From positions 56,002 through 120,001 of the forward strand of contig NZ_JAUASX010000017.1 in assembly GCF_030345715.1 (NCBI RefSeq): a DNA stretch of 64,000 bases, written 5' to 3'. The notes beneath the pieces are model-generated. The model was not told the DNA's origin and did not search any database. It saw nothing but the letters and a program-made list of their open reading frames with translations. Each line of letters opens with the position of its first letter. Positions within the stretch are counted from its first letter, which is position 1. The translations under genes were made by a program, and so were the position numbers. This DNA comes from Solimonas sp. SE-A11 (lineage in GTDB: Bacteria; Pseudomonadota; Gammaproteobacteria; Nevskiales; Nevskiaceae). Shown here in pieces: positions 26,411 through 41,382 of the stretch.

Positions 26411-27580
26411 TCAGTGGCGCTGCAGCAGTACCGAGCGGACCATGCCGATGACGTACTCGACATCCGCATCCGTCAGCTTGGGCGAGATCGGCAGGCTGAC
26501 TGTGCGTTGGCCGATGCTCAGCGAGTTCGGGCAATCCCCGGGACGCCAGCCCAGCGCCTGCTGGTAATAGGGATGCTCCGGCAGGCTAAGGTAGTGCACG
26601 CCGACGCCGATCTTGCGTGCCGTCATCGCATCGAGGAAGGCGTCGCGGGAGATCACCCCCGGGGCCTGGTCGATCAGCAGCGTGTAGAGATGGTAGGCGT
26701 GGCGGGTATCGGGCTCGTCGGCCGCGGGTCGCGTCACCGGCAGGTCGGCGAAGGCCTCCTGGTAGCGGGCCCAGATCTGCGCACGGCGCTCCCAGCTGGC
26801 CTGCACGCGCGCCAACTGGTGGATGCCGATGGCCGCCTGCAGGTCCATCATGTTGTACTTGTAACCCGCCTCCACCACCTGGTAGTGCTTGAAGCCGGAG
26901 TCGCTAAAACGCTTCCAGGCATCCTTGCTCATGCCGTGCAGCGCCAGGGTCTTCACGCGCGCCATGCCGGCGGCATCGCGGCCCATGACCATGCCGCCCT
27001 CGCCCGTCACCACGTTCTTGGTGACGTAGAAGCTGAAGCAGCCGAAGTCGCCGAAGGTGCCGGCATGCCGGCCGTGGTACTCGGTTTCGATGGCGTGGGC
27101 GCAGTCCTCGATCACGTGCAGCTTATGCCGGTCCGCGATCGCCATCAGCGCATCCATGTCGCAGGGGCGGCCGGCGAAGTGCACCGGCAGGATCGCGCGC
27201 GTGCGCGGCGTGATCGCCGCTTCCACCGCCTTGGGGTCGATGTTGTAGGAATTCGGGTCTACGTCCGCCACCACCGGCTTCAGGCCCGAATGCAGGATGG
27301 TGTTGACCGTGGCGCAGAAGGTCATCGGCGTGGTGATGACCTCGGAGCCCGGCTCCAGGCCCAGCGCCATCAGGCTCAGGTGCAGCGCCGCGGTGCAGGA
27401 GTTCACCGCCGCCGCCTGCGGCGGCTCGATGCCCTTGTAGGCGGCGAAGTCACGCTCGAAGCGAGCGACCTTGGGGCCGGTGCCCATCCAGCCCGACTTC
27501 ATGGAATCGACGACTTCGTCGATCTCCTCCTGCCGTACTTCGGGTGCACCGAAAACCAGGAAATCGTCTCTCAGCTTCAT
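26411..27580 (-). CDS. DegT/DnrJ/EryC1-type sugar aminotransferase
   Basis: This 389-residue PLP enzyme transfers an amino group to a keto sugar nucleotide. The PLP lysine is Lys188 in FSFYVTKNVVTGEGG; the cofactor Asp is in IEDCAHAIE near residue 158, and FGAPEVRQEEIDEVVDSMKSGWMGTGP is the usual N-terminus. Next to rmlA and rmlB, and with no rmlC or rmlD in the cluster, the likely substrate is dTDP-4-keto-6-deoxyglucose, giving dTDP-4-amino-4,6-dideoxy-glucose or -galactose (VioA or RffA type). The 3-amino series would need an isomerase that I do not see. Position-4 amination is inference. Confidence 0.86.
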   Translation of the reverse strand: MKLRDDFLVFGAPEVRQEEIDEVVDSMKSGWMGTGPKVARFERDFAAYKGIEPPQAAAVNSCTAALHLSLMALGLEPGSEVITTPMTFCATVNTILHSGLKPVVADVDPNSYNIDPKAVEAAITPRTRAILPVHFAGRPCDMDALMAIADRHKLHVIEDCAHAIETEYHGRHAGTFGDFGCFSFYVTKNVVTGEGGMVMGRDAAGMARVKTLALHGMSKDAWKRFSDSGFKHYQVVEAGYKYNMMDLQAAIGIHQLARVQASWERRAQIWARYQEAFADLPVTRPAADEPDTRHAYHLYTLLIDQAPGVISRDAFLDAMTARKIGVGVHYLSLPEHPYYQQALGWRPGDCPNSLSIGQRTVSLPISPKLTDADVEYVIGMVRSVLLQRH

Positions 27581-27618
27581 GACTCTTTATGCCTTGATCG
27601 TGTTCTTGCAGGGAACGC

Positions 27619-28494
27619 TCAGAATACCTGTTCGTCGAGCAGGCGCATCAGGTAGGCGCCATAGCCGCTCTTGACCAGCGGCCGCGCCAGGTCGCGCAAC
27701 TGCCCGGCGGTGATGAAGCCGCTGCGGTAGGCCACTTCCTCCGGCGCCGAGATCTTCAGGCCCTGGCGCTTCTCCAGCGTCTGGATGAAGACGCCCGCCT
27801 CCAGCAGCGAGTCGTGGGTGCCGGTGTCCAGCCAGGCCATGCCGCGACCCATCGACTCCACGGTGAGGTCGCCGCGCTTCAGGTAGAGGCCATTGAGGTC
27901 GGTGATCTCCAACTCGCCGCGCGGCGAGGGCTTGAGGCTGCGCGCCAAATCCACCACGTTCTTGTCGTAGAAGTACAGGCCGGTGACGGCGTAGCGGGAC
28001 TTGGGCTGGGCCGGCTTCTCCTCGATCGACAGGACCTTGCCGTTGGCGTCGAAGTCGATCACGCCGTAGCGCTCGGGATCGTTGACCGGATAGGCGAACA
28101 CCGTGGCGCCGCTCTTCTGCGCCGCGGCTCGCTGCAGCGACGCGATCAGTCCGTGGCCGTAGAAGATGTTGTCGCCCAGCACCAGCGCGCAGCCCTCGCC
28201 GCCGATGAACTCCTCGCCGATCAGGAAGGCCTGGGCCAGCCCGTCCGGCTTGGGCTGCACCGCGTACTGCAGGCGGATGCCCCACTGGCTGCCGTCGCCG
28301 AGCAGTTGCTCGAAGCGAGGTGTGTCCTGCGGCGTGGAGATGACCAGGATGTCGCGGATGCCCGCCAGCATCAGGGTGCTCAGCGGGTAGTAGACCATCG
28401 GCTTGTCGTAGACCGGCAGCAACTGCTTGGACACTGCCTGCGTCGCCGGATACAGGCGCGTGCCGCTGCCGCCCGCCAGGATGATTCCCTTCAT
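27619..28494 (-). CDS. rmlA: Glucose-1-phosphate thymidylyltransferase RmlA
   Basis: This 291-residue enzyme makes dTDP-glucose from dTTP and glucose-1-phosphate. The nucleotide motif [11 protein letters not shown] is at residue 8, followed by [25 protein letters not shown] and the metal Asp in [10 protein letters not shown]. Length and closing [17 protein letters not shown] block are those of RmlA/RfbA. Its ATG overlaps the stop of rmlB by 4 nt. ATG 28494 is chosen over an upstream in-frame start that would overlap rmlB by 136 nt. Confidence 0.95.
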   Translation of the reverse strand: MKGIILAGGSGTRLYPATQAVSKQLLPVYDKPMVYYPLSTLMLAGIRDILVISTPQDTPRFEQLLGDGSQWGIRLQYAVQPKPDGLAQAFLIGEEFIGGEGCALVLGDNIFYGHGLIASLQRAAAQKSGATVFAYPVNDPERYGVIDFDANGKVLSIEEKPAQPKSRYAVTGLYFYDKNVVDLARSLKPSPRGELEITDLNGLYLKRGDLTVESMGRGMAWLDTGTHDSLLEAGVFIQTLEKRQGLKISAPEEVAYRSGFITAGQLRDLARPLVKSGYGAYLMRLLDEQVF

Positions 28495-29552
28495 GCCTTG
28501 TTGCCTCCCAGTCCCAGCCGCTCGCGGCCGTAAGCTCCTTGCACGCTCCGGCACCAGTCCATGTGGTCCAGGTACCAGGTCACCGTCTTGCGGATGCCGC
28601 TCTCGAAGGTCTCCTGCGGCCGCCAACCCAGTTCGCGCTCGATCTTCGAGGCGTCGATGGCATAGCGCAGGTCGTGGCCCTTGCGGTCCTCCACGTAGGT
28701 GATCAGGCGCTCATGCGGCCGCCCCAGCGGGTCCGGGCGCAGCTCGTCGAGCAGCGCACAGAGTTGGCGCACTAGGTCGATGTTGCGCTTCTCGTTGTGC
28801 CCACCGATGTTGTACTGCGCCCCGTTGGCCGCTTCAGTGAAGACCTTCCACAGGGCCCGGGCGTGATCCTCCACGTGTAGCCAGTCGCGCACGTTGGAGC
28901 CGTTGCCGTAGACCGGCAGCGGTTTGCCCTCCAGCGCATTGAGGATCATCAGCGGGATCAGCTTCTCCGGGAACTGGTAGGGCCCGTAGTTATTGGAGCA
29001 GTTGGTCATCACCACCGGCAGGCCGTAGGTGTGATGCCAGGCGCGCACGAGATGGTCCGAGCCCGCCTTGCTGGCCGAGTACGGCGAGTTGGGGGCGTAG
29101 GCCGTGGTCTCGGTGAAATAGCCGGTGTCGCCCAGGCTGCCGAAGACCTCGTCCGTGGAGACGTGGTGGAAGCGGAAGGCCTGGCGACGCTCCGCGGACA
29201 GCGGCTGCCAATAAGCCCGCGCAGCCTCCAGCAAGCGCAGGGTGCCGACAACGTTGGTCTGGATGAAGTCGTCGGGGCCGTCGATGGAGCGGTCCACGTG
29301 GGATTCCGCCGCCAGGTGGATCACGCCGTCGGGCTGGTGCTCGCGGAACACCCGCTCCAGCGCCGCAACGTCACGGATATCGGCCTTCTCGAAGCGATAG
29401 CGCGCATTGCCCGCCGCGTCTTCCAGCGAGTCGAGGCTGGCGGCGTAGGTCAGGCAGTCGAGATTGACGATCGAATGATCGGTGCTGCGCAGCAGGTGGC
29501 GGATCAAGGCCGACCCGATGAACCCCGCTCCTCCGGTGATCAGTATTTTCAT
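28491..29552 (-). CDS. rmlB: dTDP-glucose 4,6-dehydratase RmlB
   Basis: This 353-residue extended SDR converts dTDP-glucose to dTDP-4-keto-6-deoxyglucose. The NAD motif is [15 protein letters not shown]; catalytic elements are [10 protein letters not shown] with Thr-Asp-Glu and the [15 protein letters not shown]yr/Lys pair. Its product is the branch point for the neighbouring DegT aminotransferase. It is coupled to rmlA (ATGA overlap) and lies 43 nt after the sialyltransferase-like gene. Confidence 0.95.
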   Translation of the reverse strand: MKILITGGAGFIGSALIRHLLRSTDHSIVNLDCLTYAASLDSLEDAAGNARYRFEKADIRDVAALERVFREHQPDGVIHLAAESHVDRSIDGPDDFIQTNVVGTLRLLEAARAYWQPLSAERRQAFRFHHVSTDEVFGSLGDTGYFTETTAYAPNSPYSASKAGSDHLVRAWHHTYGLPVVMTNCSNNYGPYQFPEKLIPLMILNALEGKPLPVYGNGSNVRDWLHVEDHARALWKVFTEAANGAQYNIGGHNEKRNIDLVRQLCALLDELRPDPLGRPHERLITYVEDRKGHDLRYAIDASKIERELGWRPQETFESGIRKTVTWYLDHMDWCRSVQGAYGRERLGLGGNKA

Positions 29553-29595
29553 GAGTGCTTATCAGTTGCGGCGCCATGCCTGCGCGCCGGCAGGT

Positions 29596-30639
29596 TCAGT
29601 CCAGGATGCGGATACCGACGGCACGGTAGATATCGAGGATCGCATTGCCGGAAAAACCCGGGGGCACCAGCGTTGCCACGTTCACGTCCGCCCCCAGGCA
29701 ACGCAGGTAGATCAGTGCGCTGGTCAGCATCCCGACGACCTCCGTGCCCTTCAGCAGGGGCGCAAGGATCTCCAAGGGCAGGCGCTGGGGAATCTCGATC
29801 ACCCCGGCCTCCGGCAGGCGCAGCGGCAACTCGCGCGAACGCGGATGGCGCTTGATCGCCACGGTGCCGCCCGCAGCAATCGTGCGATCCACCAGCGTCT
29901 GCAGTTGTTCGAGGATCGCGGGTTGCTCCCGCATCAACGAATCGTGCGGCAATGCCAGCAGCAACTGGATTCCATCCAGGGCTGCGGGGTCCAGCCCGGC
30001 GCGCAGGTTGGCCTCGGCGCACACCGCCTGGACCTGGGGCAACTGGAACCATGCCGGGTCGATCCGGCGCAAGGGCTTGGCGCGCAGCCCTTCGTGCACC
30101 TGATCGGGCAGCACCACCCAGGCCTCGCGCACGGCAACGGCCACGCCGAGGTAGGGCTCACGCTCCGTGGGGATACCGTAGAGCAGGCTGCGGAATCCGC
30201 TCGCAATCGCCCGCACGAATGCGGAGCCCGGCACTGTCGACGCCGCCAGTGTCGAATAGCTCGCGGTCCCGTCGTCGACATAGGCGCCGGTCGCCTTCGG
30301 ACAGGCCGCCAGTGCGGCGAAGAACTCGGCACGGCGATCGTTGCCCACGGCCACGTAGGCTGGCTCGAACTGCCGCGCGTAGTCCATCACCTCGCGCATC
30401 CGCGCGCGCGCATGCGTCAGCTTCAGCAACGGCTTCTTGCCGATCTGGGAGAAGCGACGCGTCTCGACGAAGGGTTTCGGACGCAACGCCTCGATGGCTT
30501 CGGCGATGAAATCGCGGTCGCCATCACGCTGGTCGATCAGGGCGAGCGAGCAGCGTGCATTGAAAAGAGCGCCGGCGGCGATGCCGAGCGCCCAGAGACT
30601 GTGCAGCGGCGTCGATGCAAGGAACAAGACGTTGGACAT
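29596..30639 (-). CDS. Putative sialyltransferase-like glycosyltransferase
   Basis: This 347-residue protein has no close family that I can name, but three features fit the bacterial sialyltransferase/polysialyltransferase superfamily (GT52/GT38-like). These are an N-terminal LFLASTPLHSLWAL, an acidic motif with DDGTASYS near residue 125 (the D/E-D/E-G motif), and KRHPRSRELPL near 260, the HP motif that binds the CMP donor. A Ser/Thr-rich LTSALIYLRCLG follows. It sits directly after pseI in the operon, so its donor is probably CMP-pseudaminic acid. The acceptor is unknown. The family call is moderate; a pseudaminyltransferase role is inference from context. Confidence 0.65.
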   Translation of the reverse strand: MSNVLFLASTPLHSLWALGIAAGALFNARCSLALIDQRDGDRDFIAEAIEALRPKPFVETRRFSQIGKKPLLKLTHARARMREVMDYARQFEPAYVAVGNDRRAEFFAALAACPKATGAYVDDGTASYSTLAASTVPGSAFVRAIASGFRSLLYGIPTEREPYLGVAVAVREAWVVLPDQVHEGLRAKPLRRIDPAWFQLPQVQAVCAEANLRAGLDPAALDGIQLLLALPHDSLMREQPAILEQLQTLVDRTIAAGGTVAIKRHPRSRELPLRLPEAGVIEIPQRLPLEILAPLLKGTEVVGMLTSALIYLRCLGADVNVATLVPPGFSGNAILDIYRAVGIRILD

Positions 30640-30650
30640 GCTAGGCGGCC

Positions 30651-31706
30651 TTAGCCGAGCAACTCCCAGGAGGCAGGGGTCCCGCGCACGACATCGCGCG
30701 CCACCCGCTTGCCCAGCAGGCGCTCGTAGTACTTCGGCGGCAAACCCAGGCCGGGGCGGATGGCGCGCAGGTTGTCCGGTGTCAGCACATCTCCCGCCTT
30801 CAGGTCCTGCGTGATGTACAGGGACCGGCGGAAAACCTTGGACTTCTCCTCGGACGCCGTCAGGCCGTAATGCACCTGCCCCATCGCCTGGCGGGCCCGC
30901 TCGGTCTCCACCACCAGTTGCGTGAGTTCCTCGGGCTCCAGCGAGAACGCGGAGTCCACGCCGCCATCCGCACGGCGCAGCGTGAAATGCTTTTCGACGA
31001 CCGTCGCGCCCAGGGCGACGCTGGCCACCGCGGCACCGACCCCCATCGTGTGGTCAGACAGGCCGACCTGGCAGTCAAACAGGCCGCGCAGGTGCGGAAT
31101 GGTCGCCAGGTTGGTGTTCTCCGGCGTGGCAGGGTAGCTGCTGGTGCACTTCAGCAGGACCAGGTCCTTGCAGCCGGCTTCCCGCGCCGCCCGCACGGCT
31201 TCGTCGATTTCCGCCACGCTGGCCATGCCGGTGGAGATGATCAGCGGCTTGCCGGTGGCGGCCACCCGGCGGATCAGCGGCAGGTCGATGTTCTCGAACG
31301 AGGCGATCTTGTAGCAGGGTGCGTCCAGCGACTCCAGGAAGTCCACCGCCGTGAAGTCGAACGGCGAACTGAAGGCGATCATGCCCTGCTGCTGTGCGCG
31401 TTCGAATATCGGCTTGTGCCACTCCCAGGGGGTGTAGGCCTGCTGGTAGAGCTCGTACAGCGAGTTGCCCTTCCAAAGGCTGTTGGGATCGGCGATGAAA
31501 AACTCGTCCCGCTTGAGGTCGAGCGTCATCGTGTCCGCGGTATAGGTCTGGATCTTCAGGGCGTGCGCGCCGGCCCTGGCAGCGGCATCGACGATCTCCA
31601 GCGCGCGTTCGAGCGACTGGTTGTGGTTGCCCGACATCTCTGCGATCACGAACGGCGCATGCGCCGGGCCGATCCGGCGATGGGCGATTTGGATGTCCTG
31701 GATCAT
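30651..31706 (-). CDS. pseI: Pseudaminic acid synthase
   Basis: This 351-residue NeuB-type enzyme condenses phosphoenolpyruvate with 2,4-diacetamido-2,4,6-trideoxy-L-altrose to give pseudaminic acid. The N-terminal TIM-barrel has FVIAEMSGNHNQSLERALEIV, ALKIQTYTADTMTL, FSSPFDFTAVDFLESL and KHFTLRRADGGVDSAFSLEP; the C-terminal SAF (antifreeze-like) domain begins near residue 290 with RRSLYITQDLKAGDVL. The pattern TMTLD and the FDFTAV segment fit PseI better than NeuB, as does the presence of pseB, C, F and G beside it. Its ATG overlaps pseG/H's stop by 4 nt. Confidence 0.92.
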   Translation of the reverse strand: MIQDIQIAHRRIGPAHAPFVIAEMSGNHNQSLERALEIVDAAARAGAHALKIQTYTADTMTLDLKRDEFFIADPNSLWKGNSLYELYQQAYTPWEWHKPIFERAQQQGMIAFSSPFDFTAVDFLESLDAPCYKIASFENIDLPLIRRVAATGKPLIISTGMASVAEIDEAVRAAREAGCKDLVLLKCTSSYPATPENTNLATIPHLRGLFDCQVGLSDHTMGVGAAVASVALGATVVEKHFTLRRADGGVDSAFSLEPEELTQLVVETERARQAMGQVHYGLTASEEKSKVFRRSLYITQDLKAGDVLTPDNLRAIRPGLGLPPKYYERLLGKRVARDVVRGTPASWELLG

Positions 31707-33223
31707 GGCCTCAGCCTCTGTTCGTATGCCTGGTTCTTGAATGCGTAGCCGGCTTCACGGAAAGCCCTGTGGGAGGCCACGTTGGCCTCCAGGACTTCGC
31801 CGACGACGGTCCGGACTTCGGGTTGCTCCGCCGCCAGCCAGCGACTGCCGGCACCCAGGATGGCCGACCCATAACCAGCGCCACCGCAACCCGGAACCAG
31901 GTAGATCGACACCAGGGCGCCGTCCTGCTGTACATCATATCGCAACACCCCCACCGGCCGACCCTGATCCTCCGCGATCAGCAGTGCCCGTTGCGGGTCC
32001 GCCAGGACCTTCTCGAACCAGCGCTGGTGGTCGGCGTACGGGATCACGGAACTGGAATGGGAATGCCGGCGGGTGCTCTCGTCGTTGCGCCACTCGTACA
32101 CGTTGCGCACATCGTCGGCTCGGGCTCGCCGCAGCCGCACCTCCGGTGCCAGCAGCCGGCGCGCCACCCGTTCCGCTCCACGGCCGTCCGCCAGCTCGAG
32201 GTTGAGCCGTGAAACCTGCCGGAAATGCGCGGGGTCGGCGGCGATCGCATCCAGTTGCCGCGCCAAGGACACGGCGTCCAGTCCGACGGCTTCAACCACC
32301 CAGGCCTTGCCGGCCGCGCCCATGGCCTCGGCGGAAGGCCGCTGGTTGTCCGCCACCACCAGGATCACTGAAGGCAGGCCCATGCAGGCTCGCTCCCAGG
32401 TCGTGGAACCGCCCGCACCGATCGAAAGGTCCGCCGCGCGCATCAGTTCGGCCATGTTGTCCACCTGCTGGTGGAACTGCAGGCCCGGCTGGCGGGCACA
32501 GTATTCCCGCAAGGAAGCCGCCGCCGGGTTGGAGGCACCCACGACGACGTCGGCCGGGCGATCACGGAGCACGGACCGGGCCAGCGCTTCCAATGCCAGG
32601 GCGGTGTATCCCCCTGCATCGACGCCCCCCAGGAATACCAGCAGCCGGCGCAACTGCTCACGCGGCTGCACCTGCGGGCGGGCCGCCACGAACTCCGCAC
32701 GCAGCAGCGCGTAGTCTGGCCCCAACAGGCGGATGCAGCCGGCGGGCAGCAGGGACGCATAGCGCTCCTCCGCATCGGGCAGCAGGGCTTGGTCCAGCAG
32801 CAGGTCGGCGTCATGATGACGGTCGGCGAGATCGTCGATCACTGCCATGCGCCGCGCGACCCTGCGTAGCTTACGCTGCCAGCCCGCATCGATCGCGTAG
32901 TGATCGACGATCATCCATTCGATGCCGCCCAGCGGCTCCAGGGCACGCCGGCACTCCTCCGCATCCAGTTCCATCGGCACGCCAAGCCATGCGGCATGGG
33001 CCAATGCGCCGCCTTCGGGCAACGGGCTGCGTGGCGGCGGCAGGACATGCAGGGCATGGCCCTGGTCGCGGATCAGCCCATGCAGGTGGCCCGGCAACTC
33101 CCGGCTGAGGAAAAGGACCTCCGCACCCCGGCTGCGCAGCGCCGCCGCCAAGGTGAGGCAGCGCATGACGTGCCCGGTGCCCATGAGCAGGGACGCGTCC
33201 ACGCGGATGGCGATGCGACGCAT
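31703..33223 (-). CDS. pseGH: PseG-PseH fusion: UDP-sugar hydrolase and N-acetyltransferase
   Basis: This 506-residue protein joins two pseudaminic acid enzymes. Residues 1 to about 350 are PseG, a GT-B-fold hydrolase that releases UDP from UDP-2,4-diacetamido-2,4,6-trideoxy-L-altrose: N-terminal RVDASLLMGTGHVMRCLTLA with the catalytic His, central LLVFLGGVDAGGYT and LSIGAGGSTTWERACMGLPS. Residues about 355-506 are a GNAT domain (VRLRRARADDVRNVYEWRND, then EANVASHRAFREAGYAF) matching PseH, which N-acetylates the 4-amino sugar. No separate pseH is nearby. The order of the reactions is PseH then PseG, so both active sites act on consecutive intermediates. Confidence 0.92.
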   Translation of the reverse strand: MRRIAIRVDASLLMGTGHVMRCLTLAAALRSRGAEVLFLSRELPGHLHGLIRDQGHALHVLPPPRSPLPEGGALAHAAWLGVPMELDAEECRRALEPLGGIEWMIVDHYAIDAGWQRKLRRVARRMAVIDDLADRHHDADLLLDQALLPDAEERYASLLPAGCIRLLGPDYALLRAEFVAARPQVQPREQLRRLLVFLGGVDAGGYTALALEALARSVLRDRPADVVVGASNPAAASLREYCARQPGLQFHQQVDNMAELMRAADLSIGAGGSTTWERACMGLPSVILVVADNQRPSAEAMGAAGKAWVVEAVGLDAVSLARQLDAIAADPAHFRQVSRLNLELADGRGAERVARRLLAPEVRLRRARADDVRNVYEWRNDESTRRHSHSSSVIPYADHQRWFEKVLADPQRALLIAEDQGRPVGVLRYDVQQDGALVSIYLVPGCGGAGYGSAILGAGSRWLAAEQPEVRTVVGEVLEANVASHRAFREAGYAFKNQAYEQRLRP

Positions 33224-33227
33224 GGCT

Positions 33228-33922
33228 TCAACCCGCCTGGCGCAGCGCCCCGAACATCAGTTCCGCACGCCGCCAGTCCTCCGGGGTATCGATGTCCTGC
33301 ACCCGGTAGCGGGGCAGGAGCCAGGGGCGGGCCCGCTCGGAGAAGATAGGCACACGGGCCCGGAAGGCGGCGACTCGGCCCCAGTAGAACTGCCCCGCAT
33401 CATGCAGAGCCGGCTCCAGATCCTGTGATCGTGTGTTCAGGTGCTGCGGCTGGAACATTGCTACGCCGCCGCCGGGCAGCTCACGCAAGGCGCGCTGGAT
33501 CGGGAATGCATAGTGCGTGGCGGAGAACACGTAGTCGAAGCCCGGGGCATCGAGCAAAGCCGCGGCGCCGAGCAGGTCTTCCGGCAGCACCATGGGCGCG
33601 GTGGAGTACAGGCAGCACAGCTGGTCAGGCTCATCGCCTTGCGAGGCCAGCTCATCGATCGCGTGGACGATGACATCCATGGTCGTAGCATGATCATCGG
33701 ACAATCCCGCAGGACGCAGGAACGGCACGTCAGCCCCACAATCCCTGGCAATCCCGGCAATCTCCTCGTCGTCCGTCGACACCACCACCCGCTGCGCGAC
33801 TCCACTGGCCAGCGCCGCCTCGATCGACCAGGCGATCATCGGCTTGCCGAAGAACGGCTTGATGTTCTTGCGGGGTATGCGCTTGCTGCCGCCACGGGCA
33901 GGGATCAGGACGACACGCCGGC

Positions 33923-33926
<4 letters not shown>
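33228..33926 (-). CDS. pseF: Pseudaminic acid cytidylyltransferase
   Basis: This 232-residue enzyme activates pseudaminic acid with CTP to CMP-Pse. The N-terminal nucleotide motif is LIPARGGSKRIPRKNIKPFFG, followed by VVVSTDDEEIAGIA and the metal Asp in the C-terminal RVQDIDTPEDW. The GTG start at 33926 is in the sequence GTGA that overlaps the pseC stop by 4 nt, so pseC and pseF are translationally coupled. Longer frames upstream run through pseC and are not real. Confidence 0.93.
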
Positions 33927-38944
<5,018 letters not shown>

Positions 38945-38948
<4 letters not shown>

Positions 38949-40426
38949 AGCGACGGCATGCGGTCGAACCAGGGCAGCGCCCGCTCCAGCTGCGCTGCCA
39001 CCCGCAGCAAGCGCCCCTCCTCGCCGAAGGGCGCCACGAACTGCAGCCCCAGCGGCAGGCCCTGGGCGGTCTGGTACAGCGGCACCGACATCGACGGCGT
39101 GCCAGTGAGGTTGGACAGCTGCGTGAACGGCACCTTGGACAGGCTCTCGGTGGCGATCTGCTCCACCATGCCGCTGCGCAGCAGCAGGCCGCCGCCACGC
39201 AGGCCCAGCACCAGCTTCTGAGCCGCGCGCAGGGCCGCCGGCTGGTCCAGCTCGCCGATACGCACCGGCGGGCAGGCCAGCGTCGGCGTCAGGTACAGGT
39301 CATGAGTCAGGAAGAACTGCCCGAAGGCGCGGGCAAAGTCGTTCCACAGCCGGCGGCGGCGCACGTACTCACCGGCATCCAGCGCCGCGCCAGCCTGGGC
39401 GAAGACCCGGGTGTCGGGCTCGAAGTCGCTCTCCGCGCAGCCGGTCAGCGCGCGGATCTCGGCGACGCTGGCGGCGACATTGCCCATGTACATGGTGATG
39501 AAGCAGCGCGCCAGCAGCGCGCCGTCCACGGCCGGCTCGGCCTCTTCCACGTGGTGCCCCAGCGACTCCAGCAGCTTCGCCGTCTGGTGCACCGCCTCGA
39601 CGTGCTGCGGATCCACCGGCGAACCCAGCGGCGAGCGCGTGCAGAAGGCCACGCGCAGGCGGCCCGGCTCGCGCTGCAGCTCATCCATATAAGGACGCTC
39701 CGGCGCACGGATCTCGAAGGGCGCGCCGATATCCGGACCCTGCAGCGCATCGAGCATGGCGGCGCTGTCGCGCACGCTGCGCGACACCACCAGGTCGCTG
39801 TTGGCGCCCTCCCAGGCCTCGCCCATGCGCGGGCCCAGCGGCACGCGGCCGCGCGAGGGCCGCAGGCCGAACAGCCCGCAGCAGGCGGCCGGGATGCGGA
39901 TCGACCCGCCGCCATCGTTGGCACCGGCCATCGGCACGATGCCGGCCGCCACCGCGGCAGCGGCGCCGCCGGAGGAGCCGCCCGGCGTGTGGTCCAGGTT
40001 CCAGGGATTGCGGGTGATGCCCCAGGCCCGCGACTCGGTGATGCCCTTCAGAGCCAGTTCCGGCGTCGCGGTCTTGCCAAAGATCACCAGGCCAGCGTCG
40101 AGGAAGCGCTGGGTGATCGCCGCATGCGAGGGCGCCTTCCAGTCGCGCAGCGGCACGCAGCCGGAACTCGCCGGCACCCCACCGTAGTCCTGCACGATGT
40201 CCTTGATCAGGAAGGGCACGCCGGCAAACGGCCCCAGCAGCGTCCCGGCCGCGCGGGCACGGCCGATCTCGTGCATGGGGATGTTGATGGCGTTGATCTT
40301 CGGATTCACCTCCGCCGCCCGTGCCAGCGCGGCCTCCAGCAGCTCCGTGGCCGTGGTTTCGCCCCGGGCCACCAGGCCGGCCAGGCCCAGCGCGTCGTGC
40401 CGCGCATAGTCCGCTGCGGAAATCAT
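38945..40426 (-). CDS. Amidase-signature family protein
   Basis: This 493-residue cytosolic amidase has the catalytic Lys in PFLIKDIVQDYGG, the Ser-rich DHTPGGSSGGAAAAVAAG with cis-Ser and nucleophile Ser, and the ANDGGGSIRIPAACCGLFGLRP block. It is a general amide hydrolase; the block pattern is of the 6-aminohexanoate/fatty-acid-amide type rather than GatA, and no GatB or GatC gene is near. It shares a transcript with glnE. The substrate is unknown. Confidence 0.9.
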
Positions 40427-40516
40427 GGGTTCTCCTCCAGTCTGAATTTTCTGCGCATAGAGTAGCGGCGTTCCGCGCCGGCCTTACAATCGCGCAAACG
40501 GATTCCGATAACGACC

Positions 40517-41116
40517 ATGAAACGCCCGACCGCCCTGCTCGCCCTCATGCTGGCCGCCTGCGCCAGCGGACCCACCACCGAACAGTTGCTGAGCTTTACC
40601 CCCGGCCAGGCCGTGCCGGTGGACCTGGCCGCGCCGCAGCTGGCGAACCAGGTGGGCAAGCGCATCACGCTCTCGGGCCTGGCCCGCCAGCGCGAGGGCA
40701 GCTGCCTGGGCGTGGCACCGGTCTCCAACAATGACTGGATGCTGACGGGTGAAAAGGAATGTGTCTGGGTCAACGGACGTGCCCAGGGCGCCGCGCTGAT
40801 GGACGTGCGCAACAACAACAGCCGCGAGCCGCTGGCGGTTACCGGCAAGCTGATCCGGACCAAGGAAGGCGTGCTGGTGCTGATGGCCGAGCGCAGCCCG
40901 CCGCCGGCCGCACCGGTCCACGCCGCCCCGCCGCCACCGCTGCCGCCTCCTGCCCAGCCGCTGCCGCCGCCGGCCGAGCCGGCCCCTGCTCCGCCGCCAC
41001 CGGAGCACGTACCGCCCCCCGCACCGCCGTCCGAGCCGCCGCCGGCCGAAGCCGCTCCGGCACCGTTGCCGGAACCGCCCCTGCCGCCAGGCTATTACCG
41101 CTCGCCGGGGTACTGA
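40517..41116 (+). CDS. Lipoprotein with a proline-rich C-terminal tail
   Basis: This 199-residue protein has a lipoprotein signal (ALLALMLAACAS) and a mature domain of about 115 residues (FTPGQAVPVDLAAPQLANQ, then a CVWVNGRAQGAALMDVRNNN segment with two cysteines near residues 56 and 75). The last 75 residues are mostly Pro, Ala and Glu in runs such as PPPPLPPPAQPLPPP, ending PGYYRSPGY. The tail looks like a linker that spans the periplasm or cell-wall layer. Function unknown. It is divergent from the glnE-linked amidase. Confidence 0.7.
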   Translation: MKRPTALLALMLAACASGPTTEQLLSFTPGQAVPVDLAAPQLANQVGKRITLSGLARQREGSCLGVAPVSNNDWMLTGEKECVWVNGRAQGAALMDVRNNNSREPLAVTGKLIRTKEGVLVLMAERSPPPAAPVHAAPPPPLPPPAQPLPPPAEPAPAPPPPEHVPPPAPPSEPPPAEAAPAPLPEPPLPPGYYRSPGY

Positions 41117-41123
41117 AGACCCG

Positions 41124-41342
41124 TCAGTGGCTGTGGGCCAACCAGCCCATGCCGCCGGCATTGGCTGCAGCCCGCTCGCCGCAGCGCTTCCAGATCTTCT
41201 CGTGGAAGTGGTAGGCCACGGTATTGACGCAAGGCTCCACCAAGGCCACCAGGCCGCCGGTCATCCAGCTGCCGGTCATGGCCCAGACGACCAGGAACGC
41301 CACGCCGATGTGCATCGCACCGAAACTCAGGGTCTTGATCAT
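41124..41342 (-). CDS. DUF2061 small membrane protein
   Basis: This 72-residue protein matches DUF2061: IKTLSFGAMHIGVAFLVVWAMTGSWMTGGLVALVEPCVNTVAYHFHEKIW. It has two transmembrane helices and ends in a His-rich tail (WLAHSH). AGGAGA lies 8 nt upstream of the ATG. A Fur-box match lies in the gap to the divergent TauE/SafE gene, so iron control is likely. The family has no known biochemical role. Confidence 0.85.
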   Translation of the reverse strand: MIKTLSFGAMHIGVAFLVVWAMTGSWMTGGLVALVEPCVNTVAYHFHEKIWKRCGERAAANAGGMGWLAHSH

Positions 41343-41382
41343 GGCCGTTCTCCTTGGTTGATTGGATTGACTGGAGAAAAAT

